Position numbers and translations under genes: made by a program. A stretch of 41,461 nucleotides of DNA from Thermithiobacillus tepidarius DSM 3134 (lineage in GTDB: Bacteria > Pseudomonadota > Gammaproteobacteria > Acidithiobacillales > Thermithiobacillaceae), in assembly GCF_000423825.1 (NCBI RefSeq), contig NZ_AUIS01000025.1, forward strand, positions 1 through 41,461, given 5' to 3'. Shown piece by piece: positions 7,976 through 18,895 of this stretch (positions within the stretch are counted from its first letter, which is position 1; every line of letters starts with the position of its first letter). The notes beneath the pieces are model-generated. The model had not been told where the DNA came from. It saw only the letters and a program-made list of their open reading frames with translations, and searched no databases.

Positions 7976-9667
7976 CTAGCGCTCCTCGCCGCTTTCCGCC
8001 AGCATCAGCATCTCCTCGGCCACCGCCCGGGTCTGCTCGGTGATCTGCACGCCGCCCAGCATGCGCGCCAGCTCTTCCTTGCGCGCGTCGGGGGCCAGGG
8101 GCACCAGGGTGCTGAGGGTCTGATCCCCGGCGCTGCGCTTGGTGACGCGCAGGTGATGATGGCCCTGGGCAGCCACCTGGGGCAGGTGGGTCACGCAGAA
8201 GATCTGCTTGCGGGTGCCCAGCTGGCGCAGCTGGCGCCCGACGATCTCGGCCACCGCGCCGCCGACGCCCACGTCCACCTCGTCGAAGACCAGGGTGCCC
8301 ACCACGCCCTGGCCCGCCAGCACCACCTGGATGCCCAGGCTGATGCGCGACAGCTCGCCGCCGGAGGCCACCTTGGCCAGCTCCCGCGCCGGCTGGCCGG
8401 GGTTGGTGTTGACCAGGAAAGCAATCTGATCCAGGCCGTGCTGGCGGAAAGCAGTCTCGTCGGCGGCATCCCGGCTTTCGACCTGCACCTGAAAGCGGCC
8501 CTGCGGCATGCCCAATTGCTGCATCTGCGCCGTGACCGCCTCGCTCAGGGTGCGGGCGGCGGCCTCGCGCGCCGCGCTCAGCTGACGTGCCGTCTCCCGG
8601 TAGGTGGCGGCGCTGGCCGCCAGCGCCGCGGCCGCCGCCTGCAGGTTTTCGCCGAGGTGCTCCAGCTGGTCGCGCTCTTCGGCCAGGGCCGCGCGCCGGG
8701 CCAGCAGGGCGGGGTAGTCGCAGTGATGCTTGCGCAGCAGCCGCTGCAGCTGGTCCAGGCGATCGTTGACGGCATCCAGGCGGCCGGGATCGGATTCCAG
8801 GTGGCCCAGGTAGTTGCGCAGCGCCGCCGCCGCCTCATCCACCTGAATCAGGGCGCCGTCCACCAGGCTGGCGATGCCCTCCAGGCGGACATCCACCCCG
8901 CTCAGTTCCGTGAGCTGCCGGCTCAAGGCGCCGAGCGTGTCGCTGACCGCGCCTTCGCCTTCGTAAAGCTGTTCCAGTCCCCGGCTGGCGGTGCTCTCCA
9001 GCTGGTGGGCGGCGGCCAGGCGCAGCCGTTCCTGCTCCAGCGCCTCCAGTTCGCCCGGCTTGGGATCGGCCTGCTCCAGCTCCTCCAGCTGAAAGCGGAT
9101 CAGCTCCAGGCGCGCATCGCGCTCCTGCTGGCTGTGGCGCAGCTGCTGCAAGGCCTCGCGCTTGGCCTGCCAGTCGCGGAACTGCTGCCTGAGGGTGGCC
9201 AGCAGCGGCTGATTGCCGGCATAGGCGTCCAGGAGCTCGCGCTGCACGTCGGCTTGCAGCAGGCTCTGGTGGGCATGCTGTCCGTAGATGTCGGCGACCA
9301 GATCGCCCACCTGCTTGAGCTGCTGCAAGGGGACCGGGCGGCCGTTGATGAAGGCGCGGGAACGGCCGCCGCGGCTGACGATGCGGCGCAAGAGGCAGTT
9401 GCCCTCGTCCGCGACGGCCAGCTCCTCCAGCAGGGCCAGGGCCGGGTGCGCGTCGGCCAGCTGGAAGTCCGCGGCGATGTCCGCCTGCTCGGCGCCGTGG
9501 CGGATCATGCCCGGATCGGCGCGTTCGCCGAGGACCACGGACAGGGCATCGACGACGATGGACTTGCCGGCGCCGGTCTCGCCGGTGAGCACCGTCAGGC
9601 CGCTGTCCAGGTCCAGGTCGAGGCTGTCGATGATGGCAAAATCACGAATGCTGATGTGGCTGAGCAT
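7976..9667 (-). CDS. recN: DNA repair ATPase RecN
   Basis: RecN is an SMC-like ATPase that handles double-strand breaks in the SOS/recombination pathway. The 563-aa protein matches the family size (E. coli 553). Walker A is GETGAGKS (29–36). A long coiled-coil middle is rich in Gln, Leu, Arg and Glu. The C-terminal half has the ABC signature KVASGGELSRISLG and Walker B GTLVFDEVDVGVGG, then VTHLPQVAAQGHHH. The ATG at 9667 lies 6 nt after the nadK stop, so nadK and recN form a two-gene operon. No LexA box was recognised near it. Confidence 0.96.
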   Translation of the reverse strand: MLSHISIRDFAIIDSLDLDLDSGLTVLTGETGAGKSIVVDALSVVLGERADPGMIRHGAEQADIAADFQLADAHPALALLEELAVADEGNCLLRRIVSRGGRSRAFINGRPVPLQQLKQVGDLVADIYGQHAHQSLLQADVQRELLDAYAGNQPLLATLRQQFRDWQAKREALQQLRHSQQERDARLELIRFQLEELEQADPKPGELEALEQERLRLAAAHQLESTASRGLEQLYEGEGAVSDTLGALSRQLTELSGVDVRLEGIASLVDGALIQVDEAAAALRNYLGHLESDPGRLDAVNDRLDQLQRLLRKHHCDYPALLARRAALAEERDQLEHLGENLQAAAAALAASAATYRETARQLSAAREAAARTLSEAVTAQMQQLGMPQGRFQVQVESRDAADETAFRQHGLDQIAFLVNTNPGQPARELAKVASGGELSRISLGIQVVLAGQGVVGTLVFDEVDVGVGGAVAEIVGRQLRQLGTRKQIFCVTHLPQVAAQGHHHLRVTKRSAGDQTLSTLVPLAPDARKEELARMLGGVQITEQTRAVAEEMLMLAESGEER

Positions 9668-9673
9668 GGATGG

Positions 9674-10570
9674 CTAGGCATCTCCCAGGTGTTCCGCCCA
9701 GTGCAGTTTCTGGCGCAGCACCTGGTAATGGCTCCCCCCCTTGGGATGGATGAGCGTGGCGGCGCACGCCGCGCGGCTGATGTGGATTTCGTCGGCGTTG
9801 TGCAGGTTGTAGGTTTTGTGGCCGTCGAAGCTGACCTGCGCCGGGTTGTTGCGGGTGTCGTTGATGCAGATGCGCAGAGTGGCCTGGTCGGAGACCACCA
9901 GCGGCCGGTTGCTCAGGGTGTGCGGACAGATGGGCACGAGCAGCATGGCCTCCAGGCTCGGTTCGAGGATGGGGCCGCCGGCGGACAGGGCGTAGGCGGT
10001 GGAGCCGGTGGGCGTGGACACGATCAGGCCGTCCGAGCGCAGGGTGTAGACGAAGTCGCCGTTGATGTAGGTGTCGAATTCGATCATGCGGGCGAAGTTG
10101 CCCTTATGGACGACCACATCGTTCAGGGCCGGGGCCTGGTGCAGCACGTAGCCGCCGTCGCGCCAGATGCTGCCCAGCAGCAGGGTGCGGCGGTCGAGCA
10201 CGTAGTCGCCGGCGAGGATGGCCGGCAGGGCGTGCTCCATCTGTTCCAGGGAAACGTCCGCCAGGAAGCCCAGGCGGCCCAGGTTGACGCCGAGCAGGGG
10301 GACGCCGTAGAGGCACAGGCTGCGGGCCGCGCCCAGCAGGGTGCCGTCGCCGCCCAGCACGATGGCCAGGTCGCAGTGCTGGCCGATCTCCTCCAGCGTG
10401 GTCACGGCATGGGGGAGGGCGCTGCCGCCCATGTGCACGGCGCTTTCGGCCTCGACGAAGAGCTCCAGGCCCAGCTGGTGCACCAGTTGCGCCAGCTTCA
10501 GCAGGCAGGGGCCGGTGGAGGGGTCCTGGTACTTGCCCAGCAGGCCGATTTTTTGGAATTGGGTGCCCAT
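9674..10570 (-). CDS. nadK: NAD kinase
   Basis: NAD kinase phosphorylates NAD to NADP using ATP. The 298-aa protein has the phosphate-binding GGDGT motif at 73–77 (DLAIVLGGDGTLLGAAR), the LNDVVVHKG segment, and the glycine-rich GSTAYALSAGGPI. The length is normal. The start at 10570 gives an N-terminus (MGTQFQKIGLLGKYQDP) typical of the family. It heads the nadK–recN operon and is divergent from hrcA. The 169-nt gap to hrcA holds promoter elements for hrcA. Confidence 0.96.
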   Translation of the reverse strand: MGTQFQKIGLLGKYQDPSTGPCLLKLAQLVHQLGLELFVEAESAVHMGGSALPHAVTTLEEIGQHCDLAIVLGGDGTLLGAARSLCLYGVPLLGVNLGRLGFLADVSLEQMEHALPAILAGDYVLDRRTLLLGSIWRDGGYVLHQAPALNDVVVHKGNFARMIEFDTYINGDFVYTLRSDGLIVSTPTGSTAYALSAGGPILEPSLEAMLLVPICPHTLSNRPLVVSDQATLRICINDTRNNPAQVSFDGHKTYNLHNADEIHISRAACAATLIHPKGGSHYQVLRQKLHWAEHLGDA

Positions 10571-10676
10571 AGCGGGAAAGCTAGCACGGGTCGCGAATTA
10601 ATCCAAGACGAGGCGCGGACGGGTGCTTCCAGGGGACTGCCGCCCGGAGGATGGACGAAGGCTGGATCAGGCTTTC

Positions 10677-10706
10677 TTGACACTGGGGCCGCCCCCTTGC
10701 TAGCTT
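10677..10706 (+). promoter_or_regulatory. Probable hrcA promoter overlapping CIRCE
   Basis: A perfect –35 TTGACA (10677–10682) is followed 18 nt later by TAGCTT (10701–10706), a weak –10. Transcription would start inside the CIRCE element that begins at 10707. This is the placement expected for HrcA repression at the start site. Confidence 0.5.
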
Positions 10707-10733
10707 TTAGCACTCTAACTCGTGGAGTGCTAA
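10707..10733. promoter_or_regulatory. CIRCE operator (HrcA binding site)
   Basis: A perfect inverted repeat TTAGCACTC-N9-GAGTGCTAA, identical to the CIRCE consensus, ends 6 nt before the hrcA ATG. HrcA binds this element as a dimer to repress heat-shock genes. GroE chaperonin is known to help HrcA fold, so misfolding stress relieves repression. Here it makes hrcA, and by read-through the chaperone genes, autoregulated. Confidence 0.96.
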
Positions 10734-10739
10734 AGCGGT

Positions 10740-11807
10740 ATGGAACGGGGCGTTTCTCCAATCGCGGCTTCGAAGGACGTGGCGCTGGTCGACGAGCGAG
10801 CCAAGCACCTGCTCAAGACCCTGGTCGAGCGCTATATCGTGGAGGGGCAGCCGGTGGGCAGCCGGCAGCTGGCCCGCGACGCGGGGCTGCAGCTCAGCGC
10901 CGCCACGGTGCGCAACGTCATGGCGGATCTGGAGGAGATCGGCCTGGTGGCGTCGCCGCACACCTCCGCCGGCCGGGTGCCCACCAGCCGCGGCTTTCGC
11001 TTCTTCGTGGACATGCTGCTGCAGGTCCGGCCGCTGACCGAGGAATCCACCCAGCGCCTGCTGCGCCAGTTGGGTGCCGGCCCGGTGGCTCCGGACCTGG
11101 TGGCCCAGACCGCTTCGCAACTGCTCTCCAATATGACGCACATGGCCGGTTTCGTGCGGGTGCCGAAGATTTCGCAAAGTGCTTTCCGCCAGATCGACTT
11201 CGTCGCCCTCAACGACCGGCGGGTGCTGGTGGTGCTGGTCACCCAGAGCGGCCAGGTGGAAAACCGCATCATCCAGACCGAGCGGCCCATGCCGCCCAAC
11301 GAGCTGGCGCGGGCGGCCAATTACTTCAACGAGCTCTTCGCCGGCCTGCCCCTGAGCACGGTGGCCCAGCGCCTGCAGGAGGAGTTGAGCCAGACCCGCA
11401 GCCAGATGGACCAGATCCTGCGCAGCGCCATGGAAATGGGGCGCGAAGTGCTGCATCTGCGCGACGAGGAAGTGGTCATCGACGGCGAATTCAACCTGCT
11501 GGACAGCTCGGATCTGGCCAATCTCCAGCAATTGCGGGAGCTGCTGGAGGTGTTCCGGCAGAAGCGCGACCTGGTCCATCTGCTGGACGAGTGCACGCGC
11601 GCGGACGGCATCCGCATCTTCATCGGCGAGGAGTCCGGCTACGCGCCGCTCAGCCAGTGCAGCATGATCACGGCACCCTACCAGGTGGACGGCCAGATCC
11701 TAGGGGTGCTGGGCGTGATCGGGCCGACGCGCATGCCCTACCAGGACATCATTCCGCTGGTGGACTGCACGGCGCAGATTCTGTCCGGCGTGTTGTCGCT
11801 GCGCTGA
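10740..11807 (+). CDS. hrcA: Heat-inducible transcription repressor HrcA
   Basis: HrcA represses heat-shock operons through CIRCE. The 355-aa protein has an N-terminal winged helix (about 18–90: LKTLVERYIVEGQPVGSRQL, LSAATVRNVMADLEEIGL, SPHTSAGRVPTSRGFRFFVD). A GAF-like core follows, with FIGEESGYAPLSQCSMITAPY near the C-terminus. The ATG at 10740 lacks a well-spaced ribosome-binding site: the nearest GGAG (10724–10727) lies inside CIRCE with 12 nt spacing. The first 15 or so residues are unlike other HrcA proteins, so a later start (for example GTG 10780) is possible, but it is also poorly placed. It leads the hrcA–grpE–dnaK–dnaJ cluster. Confidence 0.94.
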   Translation: MERGVSPIAASKDVALVDERAKHLLKTLVERYIVEGQPVGSRQLARDAGLQLSAATVRNVMADLEEIGLVASPHTSAGRVPTSRGFRFFVDMLLQVRPLTEESTQRLLRQLGAGPVAPDLVAQTASQLLSNMTHMAGFVRVPKISQSAFRQIDFVALNDRRVLVVLVTQSGQVENRIIQTERPMPPNELARAANYFNELFAGLPLSTVAQRLQEELSQTRSQMDQILRSAMEMGREVLHLRDEEVVIDGEFNLLDSSDLANLQQLRELLEVFRQKRDLVHLLDECTRADGIRIFIGEESGYAPLSQCSMITAPYQVDGQILGVLGVIGPTRMPYQDIIPLVDCTAQILSGVLSLR

Positions 11808-11808
11808 A

Positions 11809-11840
11809 CCCTTGAAAAGCAAGGGGCCTTTCCCCATCTA
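11809..11840 (+). promoter_or_regulatory. Sigma-32 (RpoH) heat-shock promoter of grpE–dnaK
   Basis: CCCTTGAA (11809–11816) and CCCCATCTA (11832–11840) are separated by 15 nt. This is an almost perfect match to the proteobacterial sigma-32 consensus (CTTGAAA, 13–17 nt, CCCCATnTA). It starts 2 nt after the hrcA stop and drives grpE about 40 nt downstream of the predicted start site. Confidence 0.88.
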
Positions 11841-11889
11841 CTGAAACAGTGATAGACCGAGTCATTTTCAACCACGGGCAAGGAAAATT

Positions 11890-12465
11890 ATGACAGACGC
11901 AAAGCATGCACCAGGCCAGGAAGAAAGCCAGACACCGGCGGATGCCCAGTCCCCGGAGCCGCAGGCTGCCGAGACGGCTGGCGCAGCCGGAGCCGCGGAG
12001 GGCGCCTCGACCGATTGGGCGGCCAAGGCCCAGGAGAACTGGGAGCTGTACCTGCGGGCCCGCGCGGAGCTGGACAATTTTCAAAAGCGCAGCCAGCGGC
12101 AGCTGGAGGACGCCCACAAGTACGCCGTCGAACGCTTCGCACGCGAGCTGCTGCCGGTGAAGGACAGCCTGGAAATGGCGCTGGCCGTCGAGGCGGGCGG
12201 CGCGGAGGGCGTGGCCCAGTTGCGCCAGGGCGTGGAGATGACCCTGAACATGCTGAATCAGGTCTTCGACAAGTTCGGCATCCAGGTGCTGGACCCGCTG
12301 GAGCAGCGCTTCGATCCCAACCACCACCAGGCCATCGCCGCGGTGGAAAGCGAAGGCGAGCCCAACCGCGTCCTGCAGGTGCACCAGAAGGGTTATCTGC
12401 TGAGCGACCGCCTGCTGCGTCCGGCGCTGGTATCCGTATCCAAGGCGGCCGGTGCCTCGGCCTGA
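11890..12465 (+). CDS. grpE: Nucleotide exchange factor GrpE
   Basis: GrpE releases ADP from DnaK. The 191-aa protein has an acidic, low-complexity N-terminus (Ala/Glu/Gln/Pro-rich to about 40). The long dimerising helix follows (YLRARAELDNFQKRSQRQLE), then the C-terminal beta domain with VLDPLEQRFDPNHHQAIAAV and VLQVHQKGYLLSDRLLRPALV. The ATG at 11890 follows AAGGA. It lies 82 nt after hrcA behind an RpoH-type promoter and 52 nt before dnaK, so it can be transcribed with hrcA or independently under heat stress. Confidence 0.96.
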   Translation: MTDAKHAPGQEESQTPADAQSPEPQAAETAGAAGAAEGASTDWAAKAQENWELYLRARAELDNFQKRSQRQLEDAHKYAVERFARELLPVKDSLEMALAVEAGGAEGVAQLRQGVEMTLNMLNQVFDKFGIQVLDPLEQRFDPNHHQAIAAVESEGEPNRVLQVHQKGYLLSDRLLRPALVSVSKAAGASA

Positions 12466-12517
12466 TCATGTCTCTGGTCTGAAAACATCATAATTCAAAA
12501 TTCAAGGAGCGTAAGAT

Positions 12518-14434
<1,917 letters not shown>

Positions 14435-14463
14435 CGGCCTCGCGGTCGCGAGCCCGGCAGCAT

Positions 14464-14492
14464 CGGGACGCGGGGCCTGCGCCCCCGTCCCG
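14464..14492 (+). terminator. GC-rich hairpin between dnaK and dnaJ
   Basis: CGGGACG-C-GGGG and CCCC(C)-CGTCCCG form an approximately 11-bp stem with a one-base bulge around a 6-nt loop. It is followed by only a short T stretch (CTTTG). It could be a weak or partial terminator, or an RNA-stabilising structure that lets dnaK mRNA exceed dnaJ. Confidence 0.4.
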
Positions 14493-14550
14493 CTTTGCTG
14501 TCAAGACATGGCGCAGTACCCGGCGTGAACCGGGGCATGGATACGGAAAT

Positions 14551-15678
14551 ATGGCAAAACGGGATTACTACGAAGTTCTGGGCGTCAGCCGCAATGCATC
14601 GGAAGCCGAGCTGAAGAAGGCTTACCGGCGGCTGGCGATGAAATATCATCCCGACCGCAACCCGGATGACCACGAGGCGGAGGAGCGCTTCAAGGAAATC
14701 TCCGAGGCCTACGAAGTGCTGTGCGATTCGCAGAAGCGCGCTGCCTACGACCAGTTCGGCCATGCGGGCGTCGGGGCCGGCGAAGGCGGCTTCGGCGGCG
14801 GCTTCGGTGGTTTCGGCGGCCTGGGCGACATCTTCAACGACATCTTCGGGGATGCCTTCGGGCGCGGCTTTGGCGGCGCCCAGTCCTACCGGGGCGCCGA
14901 TCTGCGCTATAACCTCGAACTCAGCCTGGAAGAGGCGGCCCTCGGCACCGAGGTGAAGATCCGCGTGCCCGCCTCGGAGGTCTGCGATGTCTGCAACGGC
15001 AGCGGCGCCAAGCCCGGCACCCAGCCGGAAACCTGCTACACCTGCGGCGGCATGGGTCAGGTGCGCGCCAGCCAGGGCTTCTTCTCCGTGACCCGCACCT
15101 GCCCCAGCTGCGGCGGCGCGGGCAGCATCATCAAATCCCTGTGCAACAAGTGCCACGGCAGAGGCCGGGTGAGCATGGAGAAGACCCTTTCCGTCAAGAT
15201 CCCCGCGGGTGTCGACACCGGCGACCGCATCCGGCTGTCGGGCGAAGGCGAGCCTGGCGAGCGCGGCGGGCCGGCGGGCGATCTCTACGTGCAGATCCGC
15301 ATCAAGCCGCATCCCATCTTCCAGCGCGAGGGCGACAACCTGGCCTGCGAGGTGCCCATCAGCTTCACCCGCGCCGCCCTGGGCGGCGAGCTGGAAGTGC
15401 CGACCCTGTCCGGGCGCGCCAAGCTCAGGATTCCCCACGGCACCCAGTCGGGACAGGTCTTCCGCTTGCGCGGCAAGGGCGTCAAGGGGGTGCGCAGCCA
15501 GATGCCGGGCGACCTGCTGTGCCGCATGAAGGTGGAGGTGCCCGTCAACCTGACCGAGCGCCAGCGCGAGCTCCTGGAGGCCTTCGAGACCGAGGGCCAG
15601 GCCCACGGCAGCCAGACGCCCGAAGGCAGCAGCTGGAGCAGCAAGGTCAAGGATTTCATGGAGAAAATGGGATTCTGA
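14551..15678 (+). CDS. dnaJ: Co-chaperone DnaJ (Hsp40)
   Basis: Type I Hsp40 that stimulates the DnaK ATPase. The 375-aa protein has a J domain (about 4–70) with the HPD motif in [11 protein letters not shown], and a Gly/Phe-rich linker (about 75–120). The zinc domain holds all four CxxCxGxG repeats: [24 protein letters not shown] and CNKCHGRG. C-terminal substrate-binding domains follow. The ribosome-binding site is weak (CGGAAAT). A strong terminator lies 40 nt after the stop, closing the heat-shock cluster. Confidence 0.98.
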   Translation: MAKRDYYEVLGVSRNASEAELKKAYRRLAMKYHPDRNPDDHEAEERFKEISEAYEVLCDSQKRAAYDQFGHAGVGAGEGGFGGGFGGFGGLGDIFNDIFGDAFGRGFGGAQSYRGADLRYNLELSLEEAALGTEVKIRVPASEVCDVCNGSGAKPGTQPETCYTCGGMGQVRASQGFFSVTRTCPSCGGAGSIIKSLCNKCHGRGRVSMEKTLSVKIPAGVDTGDRIRLSGEGEPGERGGPAGDLYVQIRIKPHPIFQREGDNLACEVPISFTRAALGGELEVPTLSGRAKLRIPHGTQSGQVFRLRGKGVKGVRSQMPGDLLCRMKVEVPVNLTERQRELLEAFETEGQAHGSQTPEGSSWSSKVKDFMEKMGF

Positions 15679-15717
15679 GTCGGTGCTGAATCCCGCGTGC
15701 CGAATGAAAGCAATGCG

Positions 15718-15757
15718 CAGGGTGCCAGGCGTTCGGTTTGGCACCCTGTTTTCTTCT
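15718..15757 (+). terminator. Rho-independent terminator after dnaJ
   Basis: A perfect 10-bp stem, CAGGGTGCCA / TGGCACCCTG, with an 11-nt loop is followed by TTTTCTTCT. It ends the hrcA–dnaJ unit and isolates dapB, whose start is 40 nt further on. Confidence 0.9.
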
Positions 15758-15781
15758 CGGCACCTGAAACTCAACGGATAA

Positions 15782-16600
<819 letters not shown>

Positions 16601-16610
16601 CTCACGCAGT

Positions 16611-16635
16611 GCGGCACGGGTATCGCCGGTGCCGC
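16611..16635. terminator. Hairpin between convergent dapB and GGDEF-EAL gene
   Basis: GCGGCAC and GTGCCGC form a 7-bp stem, extended by GGG/CCG pairing near the loop, in the 47-nt gap between converging genes. No T-run is present on either strand, so termination activity is uncertain. Confidence 0.35.
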
Positions 16636-16647
16636 GCTGAACGGCTG

Positions 16648-18489
16648 CTACGGCAGCGTCTCCAGCCGGGGCCGCCCGAAGTGGTAGCCTTGCGCCCAGT
16701 TCACCCCCATGTCGCGGAGCATGGCCGCCGTTTCCGCGCTTTCCACGTATTCCGCGATGGTCACGAGGCCCAGATCGCAGGCGATGTCCTGAATCCGCCG
16801 GATGATGATTCGGGCCTTTTCCTCCCGCGCCACGCGCCGCACCAGTTCGCCTTCGAGCTTGAGAAAGGAAATGGGCAGGTCGGTCAGGTAGCGGAAGGAG
16901 GAGTAGCCGCTGCCGAAGTCGTCGATGGCCAGGCGGATGCCGAAATCCAGAAAAGGCGTCAGAATGCGGCGCGCCCGCTGGGTGTCTTCCAGAAACTCCC
17001 GCTCCGTGATTTCGATGACCAGCGGTTTTTCCTTGCCGATCAGGTCGCCGCAGGCGTGGCAGTGGTCTTGCGCGCAGGCCAGCAAATCCTCCACCAGATG
17101 CGCATGGCGCAGCAGATCGGTGGATATGTTGACGAAATGGGCGAGCGGGATGCCGGATTGCATCTGTAGGCTGCAGCGTTGCAGCACCTGGCGGATCACG
17201 GCGTGGTCCACCCGATGCACGATCTGCAGTTGATGGGCGGCGTCGATGAAGCGTCCGGCCTCGAGCACGCTGCCGTCCGTTGCCAGCAGGCGGGCCAGGG
17301 CCTCTTCGGCCACCACCTGGCCGGACTGGAGATCGACGATACTTTGATAGGCGGGCCGTATCCGGCCCTCGTGCAGCGCCATTTCCATCTGGTTGGCCAG
17401 TGAAAAGATGTTCTCGCCGCCGCGATTGCGCCTGACCCGGTTGCGGCCTTCCCGTTTGGCCTCGTAGAGCGCGGCGTCCACCTTGGCGAGCAGGGCGTCC
17501 GGCGTGTCGCCGTCCAGGGGGAAGCTGACCAGGCCGGCACTGATGCTGATGGGAATGGGGCGCCCCTGCCAGGAGATCGGCTGTTCCATGACCAAGTGCC
17601 GCAGGCGTTCGGCGGCACTCAAAGCGGCATCGCTGTCCGTGTCCGGCATCAGGCACAGAAACTCCTCGCCGCCCCAGCGCCCCAGGTGGTCGGTCTGGCG
17701 CAAAATCGCGCGTGCGGCCTCGGTGACGCGCACCAGCACCGCATCACCGGTGCTGTGGCCATAGAGGTCGTTGACCAGTTTGAAGCGATCGAGATCGAAG
17801 AGCAGCAGGCTGTAGGGCCGCTGGCTACGCTGCGCGCGGGCGTGTTCCTGGGCGATGCGCGCTTCCAGGGCGCGCCGGTTGAGCAGGCCGGTCAACGGGT
17901 CGGAGGTGGCCAGCTGCTCCAGTTGGCGGTGCGCGGCGGCCTGGGTCAGCGCCACTTCGCAAAGGCGGGCAAAAGCCTGGAAGGCATCGAGTCCAAGCTG
18001 CTCGAAGTAATCTTCTTCGCCCGCGCCCAGGGCGAACACGCCGGCCTCGCCGGCGCCGCGCGCCTGAAAGGCAATGGATACGACCGAGCGGATGCCGTGG
18101 GCAAGGGCCTCCTCCCGCCACAGCTCGAACTCGGGCGCGCTCGCCACCCGCAGGGTGATGGGGCGGCCGCTGGCCAGGGTGCGACGGGCCGGCCCCTGCA
18201 TGGCCCGGGGATCGCGGCCGATGGCCACCTTGGCGGCATAGGTGTGCGCCGGGCCGGCGACATAGAGCGGCCGAATGACTTCCGGGTCCCGCTCGCCCAC
18301 GTAGATCCAGGCCATGCGAATCTCAGGGGAGGCTGCCACCAGTGCATCGCAGAAGGACCGTAGGATCGCCCCCACCTCCTGCTCCTTGCTCAGGCTGGCG
18401 CTGGCTTCCAAAAGGGCTGCCAGGAGGGCTTCCCGCTGGCCGCTGACGGCCAAGTTTCGGTCTGGGATGAGGTTTTTCTCAATATCCAT
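16648..18489 (-). CDS. GAF-GGDEF-EAL cyclic-di-GMP protein
   Basis: A 613-aa cytosolic protein with a GAF-type sensor (about 20–185), a GGDEF domain (about 195–350) and an EAL domain (about 365–610). The cyclase site is intact (GGEEF 273–277), with an RxxD I-site RQTD at 264–267. In the EAL domain the EAL triad (396–398), N454, the EITE segment, DDFGSG (523–528), K544 and the AEYVES glutamates are present, so phosphodiesterase activity is possible. Deviations are LKLEG for the usual IKIDG, and AEYVE for AEGVE. Which activity dominates cannot be told. The start codon is preceded by an A-rich leader without a Shine–Dalgarno. It is divergent from a second GGDEF-EAL gene. Confidence 0.9.
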   Translation of the reverse strand: MDIEKNLIPDRNLAVSGQREALLAALLEASASLSKEQEVGAILRSFCDALVAASPEIRMAWIYVGERDPEVIRPLYVAGPAHTYAAKVAIGRDPRAMQGPARRTLASGRPITLRVASAPEFELWREEALAHGIRSVVSIAFQARGAGEAGVFALGAGEEDYFEQLGLDAFQAFARLCEVALTQAAAHRQLEQLATSDPLTGLLNRRALEARIAQEHARAQRSQRPYSLLLFDLDRFKLVNDLYGHSTGDAVLVRVTEAARAILRQTDHLGRWGGEEFLCLMPDTDSDAALSAAERLRHLVMEQPISWQGRPIPISISAGLVSFPLDGDTPDALLAKVDAALYEAKREGRNRVRRNRGGENIFSLANQMEMALHEGRIRPAYQSIVDLQSGQVVAEEALARLLATDGSVLEAGRFIDAAHQLQIVHRVDHAVIRQVLQRCSLQMQSGIPLAHFVNISTDLLRHAHLVEDLLACAQDHCHACGDLIGKEKPLVIEITEREFLEDTQRARRILTPFLDFGIRLAIDDFGSGYSSFRYLTDLPISFLKLEGELVRRVAREEKARIIIRRIQDIACDLGLVTIAEYVESAETAAMLRDMGVNWAQGYHFGRPRLETLP

Positions 18490-18510
18490 TTTGTTTTTGA
18501 TTTTGTTTTG
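18490..18510 (-). promoter_or_regulatory. A-rich, SD-less leader before the GAF-GGDEF-EAL start
   Basis: Immediately upstream of the ATG at 18489, the minus strand is almost pure A with a few C and T. No purine Shine–Dalgarno is in reach. This is out of character for the GC-rich surroundings. Unstructured A-rich leaders can recruit ribosomes through protein S1. That role is inference. Confidence 0.5.
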
Positions 18511-18895
18511 AGAGCGGCCGCGGCCAGCTTGCTTGCTGATAGTCCTATTAGTCCAGCATTGCCAAAAGGCAAGAAAGGCGCGTGGATCGGCCTGCCGCCA
18601 CGCGGACGGTTGGCCGTCGCGGGTGGCCTGGGCGCCTTCGGTCGGATCAGGCGTCGCCGACGAGGCGGTGCTCTGGCTGCCGGGCCTGAATCGCTTGTGT
18701 TCCTTTGCTTCATGAGATTAAAGTAGCCGTTAGTATTTTCTTAAATTGACAAAGTCTGATGTTACCCTTCCGAGTCGCCTCCCTGTTGCGCATTGCCGTG
18801 TCCCCTGACGGGACTGCCGCACGTCCGGTGCAGGCGGTGAAGCGGCCATGCGCTGATCCTGGCGCCGGCCGGGCATGAGGGCGCGGGGAGCTGCA
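18511..18895. other. Intergenic region between divergent GGDEF-EAL genes
   Basis: About 385 nt without a supported gene. The half nearer the minus-strand gene is GC-rich with several short stems (for example TTGCC-AAAA-GGCAA). An AT-rich patch at 18716–18765 contains a perfect TTGACA (18746–18751) without a convincing –10 at the normal distance, and a TTAAAT. Promoters for one or both genes probably lie in that patch, but no specific pair can be supported. Confidence 0.5.

Noticed and set aside
7970-11815. A 1281-codon open frame on the plus strand across recN and nadK
   Set aside because: It is antisense to two well-conserved genes. Its Gln/Ala/Leu/Gly-rich product shows no family motif, and such frames are common opposite GC-rich genes.
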